DNA of 64,000 nucleotides from Schizophyllum amplum (GCA_007026445.1 VDMD01000002.1:992001-1056000); one strand, 5' to 3'; positions 43,226 to 55,519 are shown, numbered from the stretch's first letter. Numbers and translations: made by a program. The notes: generated from the letters alone by a model not told the origin.

Positions 43226-43423
43226 GGCGCGGTTGCGGTCTGCGGCCAGCACAGGCTGACCAGCGATGTGTTCAGAAACAAGATGGCAGATGCGGACTTT
43301 GAATGTACGGATGCCTCGTGCCGCACGCTACCCCATAGAGACGCCGAAGTTCAACCAGTCGCGCACCCGTGCAAATACAGCGAACCGGAGTGCTTCATGG
43401 GGAGCCTTAATTACAGCAAAAAT

Positions 43424-44769
43424 CTACGAGGTACATGTAGCCGTCTTGTGTACTCCTGCATGCCAATACGAGGGTCCGAGGACAAGAAGAAGTAACAACT
43501 GTGCCGCCACCCAGCTCAGCAGCACATACCGCACGGCATGGCGCATCCGCAGACCCAGAACCTCCACTGCGAAGGTGCTGACGGTTGTCAAACACCCACA
43601 AAACCCGTCACCTAATCCCTGCAGTATTGCGCAGCTGGTAGAGGATACCGAACCGCCAGGAACGCTCTGGAGAACATGAAAGGTGCCCAGCAGAGTCGTG
43701 CCCGCCATGTTAGCCATGAACGTCCCTAGGGGAAAGTAAGGAGTCAACGGGTTGAGGAACACGGACAGAAGATAGCGCGTAAGGGTGCCCGGGAATGCGA
43801 AGAGGAGAGCGGCAGTTGCTTGATGTCGAATCGGGGTGGAAAGCACGAAGAACGGCGCCAAGGTCACGGCATACATGGTTATGCAGAGAACGTCTATGGT
43901 ATAGCGCGGAATCATCCTTGGAGGGGCAAGTGTGGGTACATGGCGCTTGACATTAGTGGCGACGTGACGACCAAATGTGGCGGAACCCAATGAAAGGACC
44001 AGGGTGAATACAGTCTTGCACAGACCATCCATGAACTGTAATTGCGTCAAGAGACGGCGGAGCAAAGAGACTTTGAGGCTCACGTCGTAGAAGCCGCCTC
44101 TCTGGTGGTCATAAGCATTCGTCCAGGAATCGAACACGTCGGTCTGCCAACTTGAGAACGTCGTCAACGATCCACAGAACCCTGACAAACAACTTTCAGT
44201 ACATGTTTTCGCAACACGTACAGATGTATATTCTCACCGGTCGTGATCCCAGTGTATATTGGGCCATAACTATTTGAGTACACTCAGCGTGGAACACCAG
44301 TTGCGACAAGACATCAGACTCACAATTCCCCTATCGGCTCCTTCAAGCCTAAAGCAAGCCCCATAACGAAGCATCCGAGCGCTTGCGGGTAGGCTAGAGG
44401 GAAGATGCTCTGTCCGTCGTATTTTGCCAAAGCTTGCAGCCCGAGGCGCGCAAGCACACCGAGGATCGACCCCGGTATCAAGAGACAGATGACATGGATG
44501 GAGTATGGCCCGTACACCTTCGCTGGGGGGAGTTTCTCGTGTTCGCTCGGCGGTCGATCTATCGTGCCAACCGACTCCTCGTCACTCAGTTCAGCGACCT
44601 CGTCGTCGTCGCGGCTGAGCCGTCTCTGTGTATTGCCATTGCTATACGTGTGCTGTTCCTTGTTCGCGGCGGTCCGTGTGCTCTCATCTCGCGGCTCAGA
44701 GGACATCGTGGCGAAAGCAGCCGTGCAGCGCTCGTAGTTCTGGTCAGAAGAGCAATAAATTTGTTCCAT
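43424..44769 (-). CDS. FEX1: Fluoride exporter, Fex/CrcB double-domain type
   Basis: A plasma-membrane fluoride channel that protects fungi from environmental fluoride. The eukaryotic form is two CrcB units fused in one chain. Here GFCGSLTTFSSWQTDVF marks the first unit and DGFCGCLTTVSTFAVEV the second, each with the Gly-x-x-Gly/Ser-Leu-Thr-Thr-Phe signature; eight to nine hydrophobic segments are visible. An Asp/Ser-rich cytosolic N-terminus precedes them. Exon 1 runs from 44769 to about 44324; a 32-base exon codes YGPIYTGITT; the main exon follows. The ATG at 44769 (MEQIYCSSD) is taken as start, with MSSEPRDES at 44706 as alternative. Head-to-head with the reductase at 44858. Confidence 0.87.
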
Positions 44770-44857
44770 CAGTCGCGAATAGCTGCCTGTTCGCTTCGCC
44801 GGCCCGCTATCCGGGAGCGCGTACTTAGCGATCGAAACACGCGAGTCCGCCAGTGGG
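44770..44857. promoter_or_regulatory. Short shared promoter region between FEX1 and the ketosphinganine reductase
   Basis: Only 88 bases separate the divergent start codons at 44769 (minus) and 44858 (plus). The sequence is GC-rich with no TATA box in either direction, as expected for a bidirectional housekeeping promoter. If FEX1 starts at 44706 the gap is 151 bases. Confidence 0.5.
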
Positions 44858-46254
44858 ATGTTGTCCTGGCTCTACACATCCCTCGCTATCCTGTGCACGT
44901 ACGCTGTCGCCTCTATGCTCCTTTCGAACAAGAAATGGGACCCCAAAGGCCTGGTTCGTGTATATATCGCCTCATCTTCAATTGCGCTCAAAACGCAACC
45001 AGCATTGCTATGTGACCGGGGGATCGCAAGGCCTTGGTCTTGAGACGGCCAAGATCCTCGTTCAGCGCGGAGCTCACGTCACTATAGTCGCGCGCGGTGT
45101 CGAAAAGCTGAAGGAGGCCACTGCAGAACTGGAGGTGCGCCTTGTCACCCCAACTCCTGGGGCTCATAATGATACGGGCACCCGCAGAAACTGCGACGAG
45201 ACCCCAACCAGAAGATACATTACCTCTCACATTCCCTCACCTCTGCCCAAGAGTCCGCACAGGCGCTGGACGAAGCGGCTGCTCTGCATGGGGGACGCTG
45301 CCCAGACGCGCTCTTCCTCTGCGCCGGCGCCTCGACACCGCGTTTCTTCGTGGACGATACTGAGGAAACGCTGCGCAAGTGCATGGATGATTCATACTGG
45401 GTTCAAGCTTGGAGCGCTCATGTACGCCCGAATAACTTCCCTCTCGCGTCTACTAACATGTTACGACAGGCGGGCGTCAAGCGAATGGTACAAGACGACG
45501 TGAAGGGGAAAATCGTCCTTGTCTCCTCTATTCTGGGCTACTTTGGTATGATCGGCTATGCGAACTACAGCCCTGGGAAGCATGCTCTGAGAGGTCGGTG
45601 TTGTTCAGGAAGACTTTATCAGCAGAGCAGAACTGACTTGGCCTCACAGGACTTGCGGAATCCCTCCGCTCAGAGCTCATACTCTACGACATCTCCATAC
45701 ACTGCTTCTTCCCTGCTACAATTCTCAGCCCGGGATACGAACGCGAGAACATAACGAAGCCTGCTATCACAAAGAAGCTGGAGGAGACGGACGACGGCGT
45801 GGCCCCAGACGTGTACGCGCGTGGACTCATACAAGGTATGCTCCCTCGACTCTTCGTGCAGGAGCGCCATTTCTCATGACTTTTCAGGCATCGAAGCCGG
45901 TCACTTCCATATAACGTCGGATTTGCTCGCCAACATCTTCCGCGCCTCGACGCGGGGCAACACGCCTCAGAACAACCCGATACTAGATCGCATCTATGGT
46001 TTCTTTGGTTTCGTGAGTGTCTCCCGTATTCGTGCTTCAGCCACCAGCCTTTGTGCCGTCGGTTGCAGTGTCCCAGCGCCGCTGCCTTGCTTCATTCTGG
46101 CTGGAAATTTAAACGACGAGCTGACCCCGTCCTGCAGGTCGGTCTGCCCATCTGGCGCTGGACGGTTGATCACGCTGTCCGCGGACACAGAGAGGAGCAT
46201 GCCCAATACGTGGCACAGAAGTTTGGCTCAGGTTCGTCCGAGATATCGAAGTAG
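44858..46254 (+). CDS. TSC10: 3-ketodihydrosphingosine reductase (Tsc10/KDSR-like)
   Basis: An NADPH-dependent ER enzyme for the second step of sphingolipid synthesis, 3-ketosphinganine to sphinganine. Exon 1 (44858-44953) codes a membrane anchor MLSWLYTSLAILCTYAVASM. Exon 2 (45003-45134) carries the cofactor motif TGGSQGLG and VTIVARGVEKL. Exon 3 from 45188 has SLTSAQESAQALDEAA, LFLCAGASTPRFFV and SYWVQAWSA, all typical of KDSR rather than general SDRs. The catalytic region is VLVSSILGYFGMIGYANYSP followed by GK, giving the YxxxK pair. A C-terminal hydrophobic stretch (GLPIWRWTVDH) follows the last intron. The product feeds the ceramide synthases encoded in this window. Confidence 0.88.
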
Positions 46255-47375
46255 TCTTGTGCTGTCTTGCTGGGAGTTCTGTAAGGATATTTAGAGGGAT
46301 AGCCGCAACGACTATCTGCCACCAAGCGCGCCATGAAGCTTTGAGATTTTGAAGCAAATAAGAGTCTGCCCGTGTGCTCTCCTGGTGAGGTGAGGTGAAT
46401 TAACCCACGGGGTCCTGCTTAGGACTCGACAGTGGGGTGCCCGTACTACACTGTACTGCACTAGATAGTAAGTAGATACGTGCTACGAAGCGTGCTGGAC
46501 CGCACGAAATTCCAGTACTCCCATTGTCAAAAGATGAACGCTGTGACAAGGCTCACTGTGCAGGCTTGTCTGACTCGAGCAAAGCTGGAGTCTACCATAG
46601 CTGCATAGAATGTAGTGCATAGAAATAGCAGTACAGAATATTCGGTAAAATATGTCTGAGCGTCGCGAAGCTCGCACCCGCACGGAAAAAGCAGGGCAAG
46701 CATTAGAAACCCCATTTCCTCCGTCTTGGTCCTCGCCATTAGGCATCCAGCATGGCGGCGTCGACTCTGGCTGCCTTGGTTTTACAATGGACCGTAATGT
46801 AAGATGAAGAAACGCCGTAGGAGCAACCGGAAGTTTTCATGCCTGCGCTTGAGGGTAGGCTTGATCGCGCCGACTCGGCGAATGCGACTCGTCTCGTCTT
46901 CTTTTCATTTTGAACTGCGTGCTTGCCATACCTCTAGCAGAAGGCTCTCCTCAAGACCGTGCCAGGCAGGACGACGATAGTGCGATATTTCAAACTTCAA
47001 TCATGGTCACCCTTTGCTCTCCCGAGTAAGCTTCGCAGGGGCCGCCCGGATCCCTTTGGCGGGCTGCCTGACAGCCCTTATGCTCGACCCATGCGCCGGA
47101 AAGAATGGTCGCGCATCCAGGATCTTCTCCTCCCGCCGTTCCAGGCGGCCTTCGACGTCTAGTGCGCGCCCACAATGGATCCTGATGATCATTGACAACG
47201 GAATGAAACAGCCGGCTGTACGCCTCCCTGATGTTTGCCCATCGCTCATTTTGATGCTCCGACGGGCAGCTTAAAGTCTGTGAGGGGGCGCGACATCAAG
47301 GGTGAGACGGTTCACTTTTGCGCCTCTTCCTCCCCTGCGTTTCTCCCACTCATGCGCGTTCGACGTGTTGCCACA
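46255..47375. other. Intergenic, no gene supported
   Basis: Several open frames of 60-90 codons occur on both strands around 46483-46746 and 47007-47274, none with motifs or a consistent splice pattern. The last 100 bases are the probable promoter of the gene at 47376. Confidence 0.45.
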
Positions 47376-48024
47376 ATGGCCCCCGCGAGCGCCGTCCCTG
47401 ATGTGTACTACTACATCTTCGGGCTCTACGAGCCAGTTCTCGCATTCCTTGGCTTCATCGGCGTGCTGGCGGATCCCAAGGCGGTAAGCCTGCTGCTCCC
47501 ATCGATGTAGCCGTTGTCTCATGTTGATTGATGGCTTACAGATGCACGACTCGCAAGCTACAGACCCCGCGACCGCCACGCCGCTTGCGCGCGCCACACT
47601 GGTCACCATCATCCAGCTCGGACATACCTGCGCGCTTCTGGGCCTCCTCAACCTGTGCATCCTGCGTGCACTGCGCGCTCATCTTGCCGCTGTTCCAGCC
47701 ATCCAGGAGCGTTTAGCCACTGCGCTGCTGACGCCACTGCTAGTCGGGGACGTCCTGCACATCGTCTTGACGCTCTGGGCCCTAGGAGACGCGCGTTGGG
47801 ATTTAGCGGACTGGAGTGCGACAACGTGGGCAACTGTAGTACTGGGTTTGACCCTGCTGGTGCCTCGCGCGGGTTGGCATGCTGGTGTCGGGCGGTACGT
47901 TGATACTCGCGACGGTGCATTCCAGAGGATGGCAGACGTTCCTTCGCAGCTTATTGCGAGACCGTTAAAAACGGAGGTTCTATCCGCTAGAAAGGATACG
48001 GATGTGGATCACTTAAGCATATAA
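47376..48024 (+). CDS. Small four-helix membrane protein (DUF7704-like)
   Basis: Two exons, 47376-47483 and 47542-48024, joined by an intron with GTAAGC donor and GGCTTACAG acceptor. Start MAPASAVPDVYYYIFGLYEP; an in-frame ATG at 47352 (MRVRRVATM) is an alternative. About 196 residues with four hydrophobic segments: the first in YYYIFGLYEPVLAFLGFIGV, the second in TLVTIIQLGHTCALLGLLNL, the third around TPLLVGDVLHIVLTLWALGD, the fourth around TTWATVVLGLTLLV. The pattern (aromatic FxLYEPx start, GDxxHxxLT) matches a fungal family of unknown function that I recall as DUF7704. Position in membrane and role are unknown. Confidence 0.75.
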
Positions 48025-48182
48025 TACCTGTACATTGACGATTGTGCTACTAGTCAGTACCTACTACACGGCGAAAAATACAGTGGAGTATATCATAAAG
48101 GAGTCGTCAAAATAGAAGGGAGGCAAAGTATATCCAGAAGAGGTGAAGCCAAAGCAGTCGGTGTCGGTGAAGAGTAACGAGT

Positions 48183-51050
48183 CTAATAAGGCGTGTTGAC
48201 GATAGAGTTATAGCTCCCAGCACCAGGAGGCGCGAGAGATTGCCGTGTTGGCCTCTTCAGGTTCTTCTTGTTCGTCTGCACGATGTTATTCGCCAGAGCG
48301 ACGATCTGGGTGCACTGGTCAGCGCCGCTTGAGATACAAAACCAGTAAACACGTACAATCTCCTTATCGTCACCGAACCGGAAGTTGTCCTGCACGACGT
48401 GATCCTCGAACTTTTTGATCTCGTACTGGTTCAGGTTGCCCTTCTTGACTTTCTTGAAGTCCCACGCGATGACGAATTGACCAGTCGAGGTGACAATAGC
48501 ATTCTCCTCCTGACCCTCGCCGACGTTGAACCTAGCATGTCGTCAGTCAAGAGCTTATACATCATGAATATTTCGAGATACGCACTTCGCCGGACTGAAG
48601 TTGACGTCCGAGTTCATGTACGCCACATGTTCCGGACGCAGCTGCAGCCTACGCGGAATGGGCTTTGCAGTTGCCGGGAAGCTCCTGTCGAAGCCCAGCT
48701 GGCCCGCATACCGCCCCTCGCCAATGAGCGTGTCAATCAGCAAGAGGTACGTCTTCGTCGTCGCCACGATCCACCGGCCATCCGCGGTCACGTCGATGCC
48801 GACGATGGGGTCGCCCAGCGGGGGCAGCGCCGTCTTCGCGTTCTTGCCGATTGTGTCGAAGAGCCGGATGTCACCTTTCTCGCTCGCAACGGCGAGCTTG
48901 CCGGACGCGGTGGTCGTGACGCCGGAGAACTTGTTCTTGCTGACGTACTGCTTGAACTGCGAGTCGACGAGCTTGTTGCCGGACACGCGAGGGTCGACGC
49001 GGAAGAGCGCGTTGTGCGACGCGCCGACGAACGTCGACTCGTGCGTTGCGCCAGCGAACTTGTTGTCCGGGGCGATGTTCCCGACTTCGATATCGTCGTG
49101 AATCTTCCATTCGTCAACGATTTGGCCTCTCTCGACGTCCATGCTGTACAGCTTGTTGGGTTCCGTCGGGTTCGAGATGATGATCTGCGCGTCCTGGTTG
49201 TGCAGCATGATCTGACAGAAGGCAGGTCAGGTAACTAGCAACATACGCATTGGACCTGGCATTACCTGTCGTGGCTTAAACTCGGCGCCCTTGGGCGTCT
49301 TAACCTGACTTGTATGCCTGTACTTGATGTTGCGGCCGTCTTGCGATTCGACAAAGATGCCGATGTTCTTCCCTCTTACGATGAACGCCTTGTCGCCCTT
49401 GTAACCGACAGTGAGTTGTTCGTTGCGATCCCGCCCGGTCATCGAGGGTCCCGACTCCTCTTCCTCCTCCTCTTCCTCCGTTTCAGACTCATCGCTGGCT
49501 TCTGTACGAGTAGCATTAGCGAAGAAAGCAGGTCATGGCAGAAACTTGCCTTGATCAGGATCCAGGGCAGCGCCAACCTCATACTCGTCTTCCTCTTCAT
49601 CCTGGACGTCTACCATGTCGATGTCGTCGTTCGAGTGTAGTACGTACTGTTGCTCGTCGACCTGATAATTGATCAACTTTCACATGTCTGCTTTACATCG
49701 CTTGGCTTACCTTCATCTTCTCCCAAGGCGCTTGGTATACTGTTTCCCAAAGGGCTTTCATGAACTTCTCCTGGAAGGCAGCAAACGAGTCCTCCGTAGG
49801 GAATCTGTACAGCCAACTCGTCGCATTCCCGTGCTCTGGTATGTTATTCCAGGTCAGGGAAGACATGGTCGGTGACCAGCGCTGATTCATCTCTGTCTTG
49901 ATCTGATGCTGAAGCAGAAGGCGACCGTTGACTTCGGCAGCGAGGTAGAAGACGTAGATCCCACTCTTGGGCTGAAGGATGCGCGCTGTGACGATGCCCT
50001 GATTGTCGAACTCTTCCTTGTCCCAATCCCAATGGTAAAGCTCAGCTTCAGCTGAGACGAGCTCGTTCATATTATCGAGGACCGCGGCAGATGATTCGTG
50101 TTCAACAGCCTTGCCTTTCACAGCGGGTGGCGATTTCGGATGCTCGTCAACTTTGAGGGAGTCCATGGCCGCTTCCAGCTCAGCGGTCTCATCAACGGGT
50201 GCAGGCGCCGTTTGTTTACTGGTTGACGCCGGTACGGCTTTCTTCTTCGAGGCACTCTTCTTGTGCTTCTTCTGCGTTTGTGGCGGCCTTGAATGGTCAG
50301 ACTGACGTCACGGACGATAGCTGTTCACTCACCCGCGAATGAACTCTTCGAGCGCCGAGTCGGGGAGGTTGTCTGCGCTTTGGCGGTACTTGCGCTCGTA
50401 CATGGCACGGTACATGCAGGTCTCGAAGAATGCGCGGGTAGGTTCATTGCATCCAGGTGCCGTGAATTCGAAGAACTCGTCCGGATCGCCTTGTAGATCG
50501 CGCCACACGAATGTTGGGTCACCGTCGTTCTCGGAGGTGTAAAAGTCAAGCTCTTCGCCGATTAGGAAGACACGCTCCTCATCGGCTGTTATCAAGGGAC
50601 GGATGGTCAATCTCTATCGTGCGCAAAGATGCTGTCACGCACTTTCGTCCTCGTCCTCTAGCAGTTCCTCATCTCCTTCCTCGTACACGCGAGTTACTAC
50701 AAGCTGGAAGTTGTGCTCCACTGAGGGCACGCGACGGATTGTGGCAATGGCTTCGTTGTAACTGGATTGGTATAAGGATGAAGCTCACAAGGACGGAAGC
50801 AGATGGACATACATGCACTCCCTTGCAGTGCGAATCTGCTGATCGGGGCGAAGAAGGTATAGTTGTCCACTAGAGATCTTGACGACCTCTTCAGCGTTGG
50901 GGTCCTCTATAATGAAAGTGAGTTGCCTGGAGCACGCCACCACAGGATAGTTACGCACGCCAGACTTTGCCTATCACTGTTGCAGAGATCAACAAGAGGA
51001 TCGCAGTCGCAGGAACGACATTATGGCTTACAGGAGCGGAAAATGTTCAT
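48183..51050 (-). CDS. VID27: VID27 family protein
   Basis: A conserved fungal cytoplasmic protein named from yeast vacuole import and degradation screens, with a PH-like N-terminal half and a C-terminal beta-propeller. The ATG at 51050 opens MNIFRSL and splices to IGKVWQDPNAEEVVKISSGQ and LYLLRPDQQIRTARE. Later blocks: RRVPSVEHNFQLVVTRVYEE, TFVWRDLQGDPDEFFEFT, DSFAAFQEKFMKALWETVYQ, SQDGRNIKYRHTSQVKTPKG, VDEWKIHDDIEVGNIAPDNK and RVDPRVSGNKLVDSQFKQY (all within the Vid27 domain), and a propeller ending with a basic tail (NLKRPTRQSL) and stop at 48183. Acidic linkers separate the halves. At least eight introns. Length and order fit the family. Confidence 0.9.
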
Positions 51051-51810
51051 CTTCAGCGTCGAAGGGAGAGTCCGCTGGAGAAGGTGATGGCAAGTGCTGA
51101 TGGACAAGAACAAGGGCGATCCAAGCTCGTCGCGGTGTGACATTTGCACGTGATCCTGCTGCTGAGCATGCTGTCAGTGTCACGGTGTGCGCGCTCCTTG
51201 AGCGCCACACGATCGTTCAAGGATACCATGGAGTCCAGTCCCTTCACGAGCCGACCATCGACTCCCGCCAGACCAGGTACATCTCAGGTGCGCACTGACA
51301 GGCGCGTGTCGCATCGTGGTCTCACGACAGCCCTTCTAGTCTTTCCACACCGGCTCAAGCTCGCCCACCAACACGCTCTCAGAATCGAGCGGGGTCAACC
51401 TACAGCCTTCTGCCAGCACTTCCCGCTCGATCTTTCGCGGAGCAGCCAGCGGGATGGCGACACCCACGGGCGGCGTGCGCATTCGTGCGGACCCCACCCT
51501 TGTAACCTGTTTCGATTCTGCAGACAAGGAACTGTACGACCTTTGGGCCTCCAAGCCATAACAGAATATAATCGCCTGCGCCACGCCGGCTTGTCACTCT
51601 GAAAGGGACTGTGTCGGAGTGTGGACGACCCGAATACAGGCTACCTCAGCCTACAGCTGAATATAAATCCTTCTTAATTCGGACGCACGCGATCGGGATC
51701 AGCGGAGACTTACCCGCCCCCTGGCAGGGGTTTGAGACGCGGCCAAGACGACTCGGACCATGCAGACTTGCTGATCATCCCATCTTTCCACCTTGGCTTC
51801 CACCTTCATC

Positions 51811-53152
51811 ATGGCTCCTTTACCTTCACCTATACACCGTTTCTTGCTCACCTGGACCGCCTTTCTGCTTTTGGCCTCCCAGGCAGAGGCACGCGATATA
51901 CCCTGCCCGGATCCCTTCACCGATCCCAAGAATGATTACTGCAACCCTCTGCGGTATATACCGACAACAGCCTTGACGGCAGTTTCCTTTAGTGAGTGCT
52001 TTACATCGCCCTGGCTGACTGTAGCTTACGCATTACAGGTCTCATCCTTGTTGTCGGCATCATACAGGTGCTGTCGATGTGGAGGTATGGGGCGAAGTGG
52101 ATGTTAGCGATGACCATCGGCTGCTTCAGTGCGTCGTGATGTCGTCGTGTATGGTGCTTGACTAATAATTCCTCAGCGTTTGCATTGGGACTTGCTCTCC
52201 GCTTTGGACTACATGACGATCCACAATCTACTGGCATCGTGCGTCTCTTTGATTCAAACACGACTCACGGACTGACATACGAGCAGTACATCGTCTTCTA
52301 CCTGTTTACGGTGCTGTCGGTGCGCTCTCGCCTCGCAATGTACTCTGCGCAAGATCTGACAATGCCTATAGCCATGTGCGTTCATCGCAGCCGACTACGT
52401 CCTTCTAGGTCGCATAGCCAGAGCCATTGGATGCGGTCAATACCTTGCAATCTCGCCACGCCGTATCACAGTCGTCTTTGTTTCCTCCGACATTACGACT
52501 TTCCTCATTCAAGCATGTTCACCCTCCTGCTTGCTTGACTCCTCACTTACCTTCTCAACAGGCGGCGGGTGGTGGTTTGTCAACGTCCGGCAAGAACAAC
52601 CCAGAATTAGCGCTCACCGGATCTCGGGTAGGTTCTCATGCTGGACACACTTTGTTTCATGCTGATCCTCCATAGGTATTTCTGGCGGGCTTGGCGCTCC
52701 AACTCCTCTCCTTCGTCATTTTCACCATCATCTACGCGCTTTTCCTCTATCGCGTGTACAGGTTCAGGCCCACTGCATGGACGCAGGACAAGGGTATGCC
52801 GTGGTACAAGAATTGGCTGTCGCTCGCTGGCGCTCTGGTGCTCAGTTGTATCGGTATCTTGGTGCGTGCGCTGCCTCTCTGCTGTACATCGAGCTGACTG
52901 TTATGTACTTAGATTCGTTCGGTCTACCGCACCATCGAACTTTCAGAGGGCTTCAATGGACCGCTCGCTACCAACGAAGCGCTGTTCTACGGCCTTGACA
53001 CGCTCCCTCTGTTCATCGCCATCGCCATCTACATCCCGTTCTGGCCAGGGCGGTACGGCCTTGACGCTGCAGCCGCGGCGCGGGATATGTCAGAGACGAC
53101 TATGACGGACAACAACCAGGAGAAGAAGACGTCGCAGGAGGCTGCTCAGTAA
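51811..53152 (+). CDS. RTA1-family lipid transporter-like membrane protein
   Basis: A plasma-membrane seven-helix protein of the RTA1 family, which includes yeast Rsb1, an exporter of sphingoid long-chain bases, and Rta1, linked to aminocholestane resistance. Start MAPLPSPIHRFLLTWTAFLL, where the first helix could also be a signal peptide. Then NPLRYIPTTALTA, LILVVGIIQVLSMWRYGAKW, ALGLALRFGLHDDPQST, PCAFIAADYVLLGRIARAIG, AAGGGLSTSGKNN, VFLAGLALQLLSFVIF and the family signature IRSVYRTIELSEGFNGPLAT followed by EALFYGLDTLPL. A hydrophilic tail (EKKTSQEAAQ) ends it. Eight exons. The substrate is not predictable, but the sphingolipid genes nearby make an Rsb1-like role worth testing. Confidence 0.87.
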
Positions 53153-53428
53153 AGGGGAAGCCTCTGATTTGGGCCGGTTTGTGGGTTACTATCATTATAC
53201 ACCGGGTTACATAGATAAACCAGGACATCCATACCTATCATCCCGTATATTACTGTAATACGCGTGGCAATATTATACTGGAAGCCGCTGTCTGAAGGAA
53301 TGCCAGTCCTTCACTCCAAATTCTCTTCAGTTCGGGTGGGACGGGGGCTGACGGGGGCTCCGGGGATATTGAGCCGGGGTAAGCGGGGTAATTTGCTTCC
53401 GATCAACTGCAACTTGGACGCGCCCACC

Positions 53429-55016
53429 ATGTCACGGCCCTCGCGCGTCGACGGCGCCAGCAATCTTCTCAAATACCACCGGCCAAAGCAAGCACTAAGG
53501 CCGGGAATCAAGGAACATATCCCTTTTATTACCAAGGAATCACGACAGTAAGTGTTTGCTAGTAGCAGACATTGACGGTTACTGCCTGCCTTCGCAGATG
53601 CCTTAGGAACCTGGCTTCGCATAAGCCGCGTTTCCTGCACCATATTATGAAGAAGGTCCCCAGAGAAAGATGTGCCGCGGTGCTTGTGGCGCTGTTCGTC
53701 GGAAGGAAGGGTGACCTGTATGTCCTCTTGAGCAGGTGAGCAATACGTGCGGGCACAGAGGGCTTTGGGGCACCGTCGGACGCGTCCTGAACTATGCAAA
53801 CTTACAGGCGGTCGAGCACACTCCGCTCGTATGCTGGTGACACCTCGTTACCTGGAGGTAAAGTGGAAGCGACTGATAGATCGTTCGAGGACACCGCGGT
53901 GAGTGCTTAAGGCTTCAACTACTTGGGGCGAGAAGGCTGCTAAATTCCCATGGAAGCGAAGGGAGGCCTTCGAGGAGGTACTACTAAGGCTTTCATTATA
54001 TTTTCTCGGTTGTCCGGCTCACCGCTAGTGGCAGATTGGCCTGCCACCAGACAAGCAGAAAGTGCTGCTGCTTTGCACGCTGGACCCGTTCCTTGCTGGC
54101 AATGCTCTTGTCGTCGTACCGTAAGTTCTTGACTGTAACCCATGATTTGTCTCAACAGATCCCAAAAGTATAGTGGTACTCGTCCTTGACAACACGATCC
54201 GCGTACGTTCTTTTCCCCTTCGACTGGGATAGTGGCGCCAAAAGACTGGCTCCTTGCTATCACGACGGGCTCCCCAGAGTACATGATACTCACCTATCAT
54301 CTTCCAGCCCATCCTTAACGACTCAGAGGTTACACAACTATTTTCCCACCCGCTGGCGTCCTTCCTCTCGGAAACGCCACCGTACTCAGAAGCCGAGCTC
54401 TCCGACATGATTCCATACCACACCACGATAGACTATCCCTGGGAGGGACCAGGTCCCGGTCCCGCATCGCACCTGGCAATGCCTTCCGCATCACGCCTTG
54501 CCATGCCTCCCACATCGCCTGCCGCACCGTCTACCTTATCACCAGATCCCTTCTCGGACGTGGACGGCCCTCAGGAGACTGATCCTCGCAAGCGCAAGCG
54601 CCGCCGCACGGTGCGCATGCACCGCTTCCTGACCGGGCGGGAAGCAGGAGGCATCAAACCAGTCTTCGGTCTCACGGCGTACGTAGGTTGTTGGCTATCT
54701 CTAGCGCTCTCCCCTCGCCCTGCGTTCTTTCTGCCCGTTCCCGATACTCCCATTCCCTCCGCTCTTTCACTCCTCCTGCTCCTCTCATTCAACTCGCTTC
54801 CCTCATGCTGACTCTGCGCACAAAATATGCAGGGCCATCCTCATCCACGCCGCCAGCATCGGTTATGGGCGTGCACCGGACTTCGAGGTCAATCCCCCTC
54901 ACGCGCCCAGTTGGCGAGAACGGATCGAGTGGGCTCTTCTTATGCATTCTGGCTTCCAGCTGGCCCGGAGCAAGTGGCGAGGCGAGGGCGCACGCAAGCG
55001 AGAGAGCAAATTATGA
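53429..55016 (+). CDS. PCD1: Nudix hydrolase, peroxisomal CoA pyrophosphatase type (Pcd1-like)
   Basis: Cleaves CoA or oxidised nucleotides. Start MSRPSRVDGASNLLKYHRPK. Exons code CAAVLVALFVGRKGDLYVLL, RSSTLRSYAGDTSLPGGKVE, then ATDRSFEDTA joined across an intron to RREAFEE and IGLPPDKQK. Together they form a Nudix box of the CoA-pyrophosphatase type (LPGGK-x-D...A-RREA-EEIGL). Next come CTLDPFLAGNALVV, LVLDNTIRPILNDSEV and a long C-terminal part with a Pro-rich insertion (PGPGPASHLAMPSASRLAMP) and a basic patch (RKRKRRRTVRMHRF). It ends in HAASIGYGRAPDF and a Lys/Arg-rich tail finishing SKL at 55016; a C-terminal Ser-Lys-Leu is the canonical peroxisomal signal (PTS1), supporting the peroxisomal location. 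Confidence 0.87.
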
Positions 55017-55519
55017 GTGGCGGGCTGTCCTGCATACCATCTAGTCTTTGCTATCTAGCGGCTAGCACGCAGTTATGGCAGACCTTCGTTGATGCTATCC
55101 ACATCGTGCAGCTTTGAAACCTGAAGTTGACCTTGCAAGAAGATTATTGTTGAGACTGCGGTGCTTGGGGACTTGGACAAGCGACAGATTTTTCGTGTAT
55201 ATTGGGAACTGGTACTGAACCTTGAACGACTGAGTATATAGTACAAGAGCATTGCGATGGCCCGTATTCGATGACCTATGACATGTACAGAGGGTAGCAG
55301 CTTTGACGCTGAACAGCGATAGCACTGAGCGACGACGACAATCTATGTTTATGTCGCGCCGAAGCCCAAACTTCGTGCTACCAGTGTAAAATCGGCGTCC
55401 GCTCAGATTAGAGATATGGCGACGTATAGCGGGAAAGATGACAACGATGAACGATGGTGATGACGGGATATATATAAGTACACATGAGAATGAAGAAACG
55501 AAAGGAGCTGCTACGCCTA
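55017..55519. other. 3' flanks of two convergent genes, nothing else seen
   Basis: The region lies between stop codons at 55016 (plus) and 55520 (minus), so it should hold both polyadenylation signals. No motif stands out and the open frames are shadows. Confidence 0.45.
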
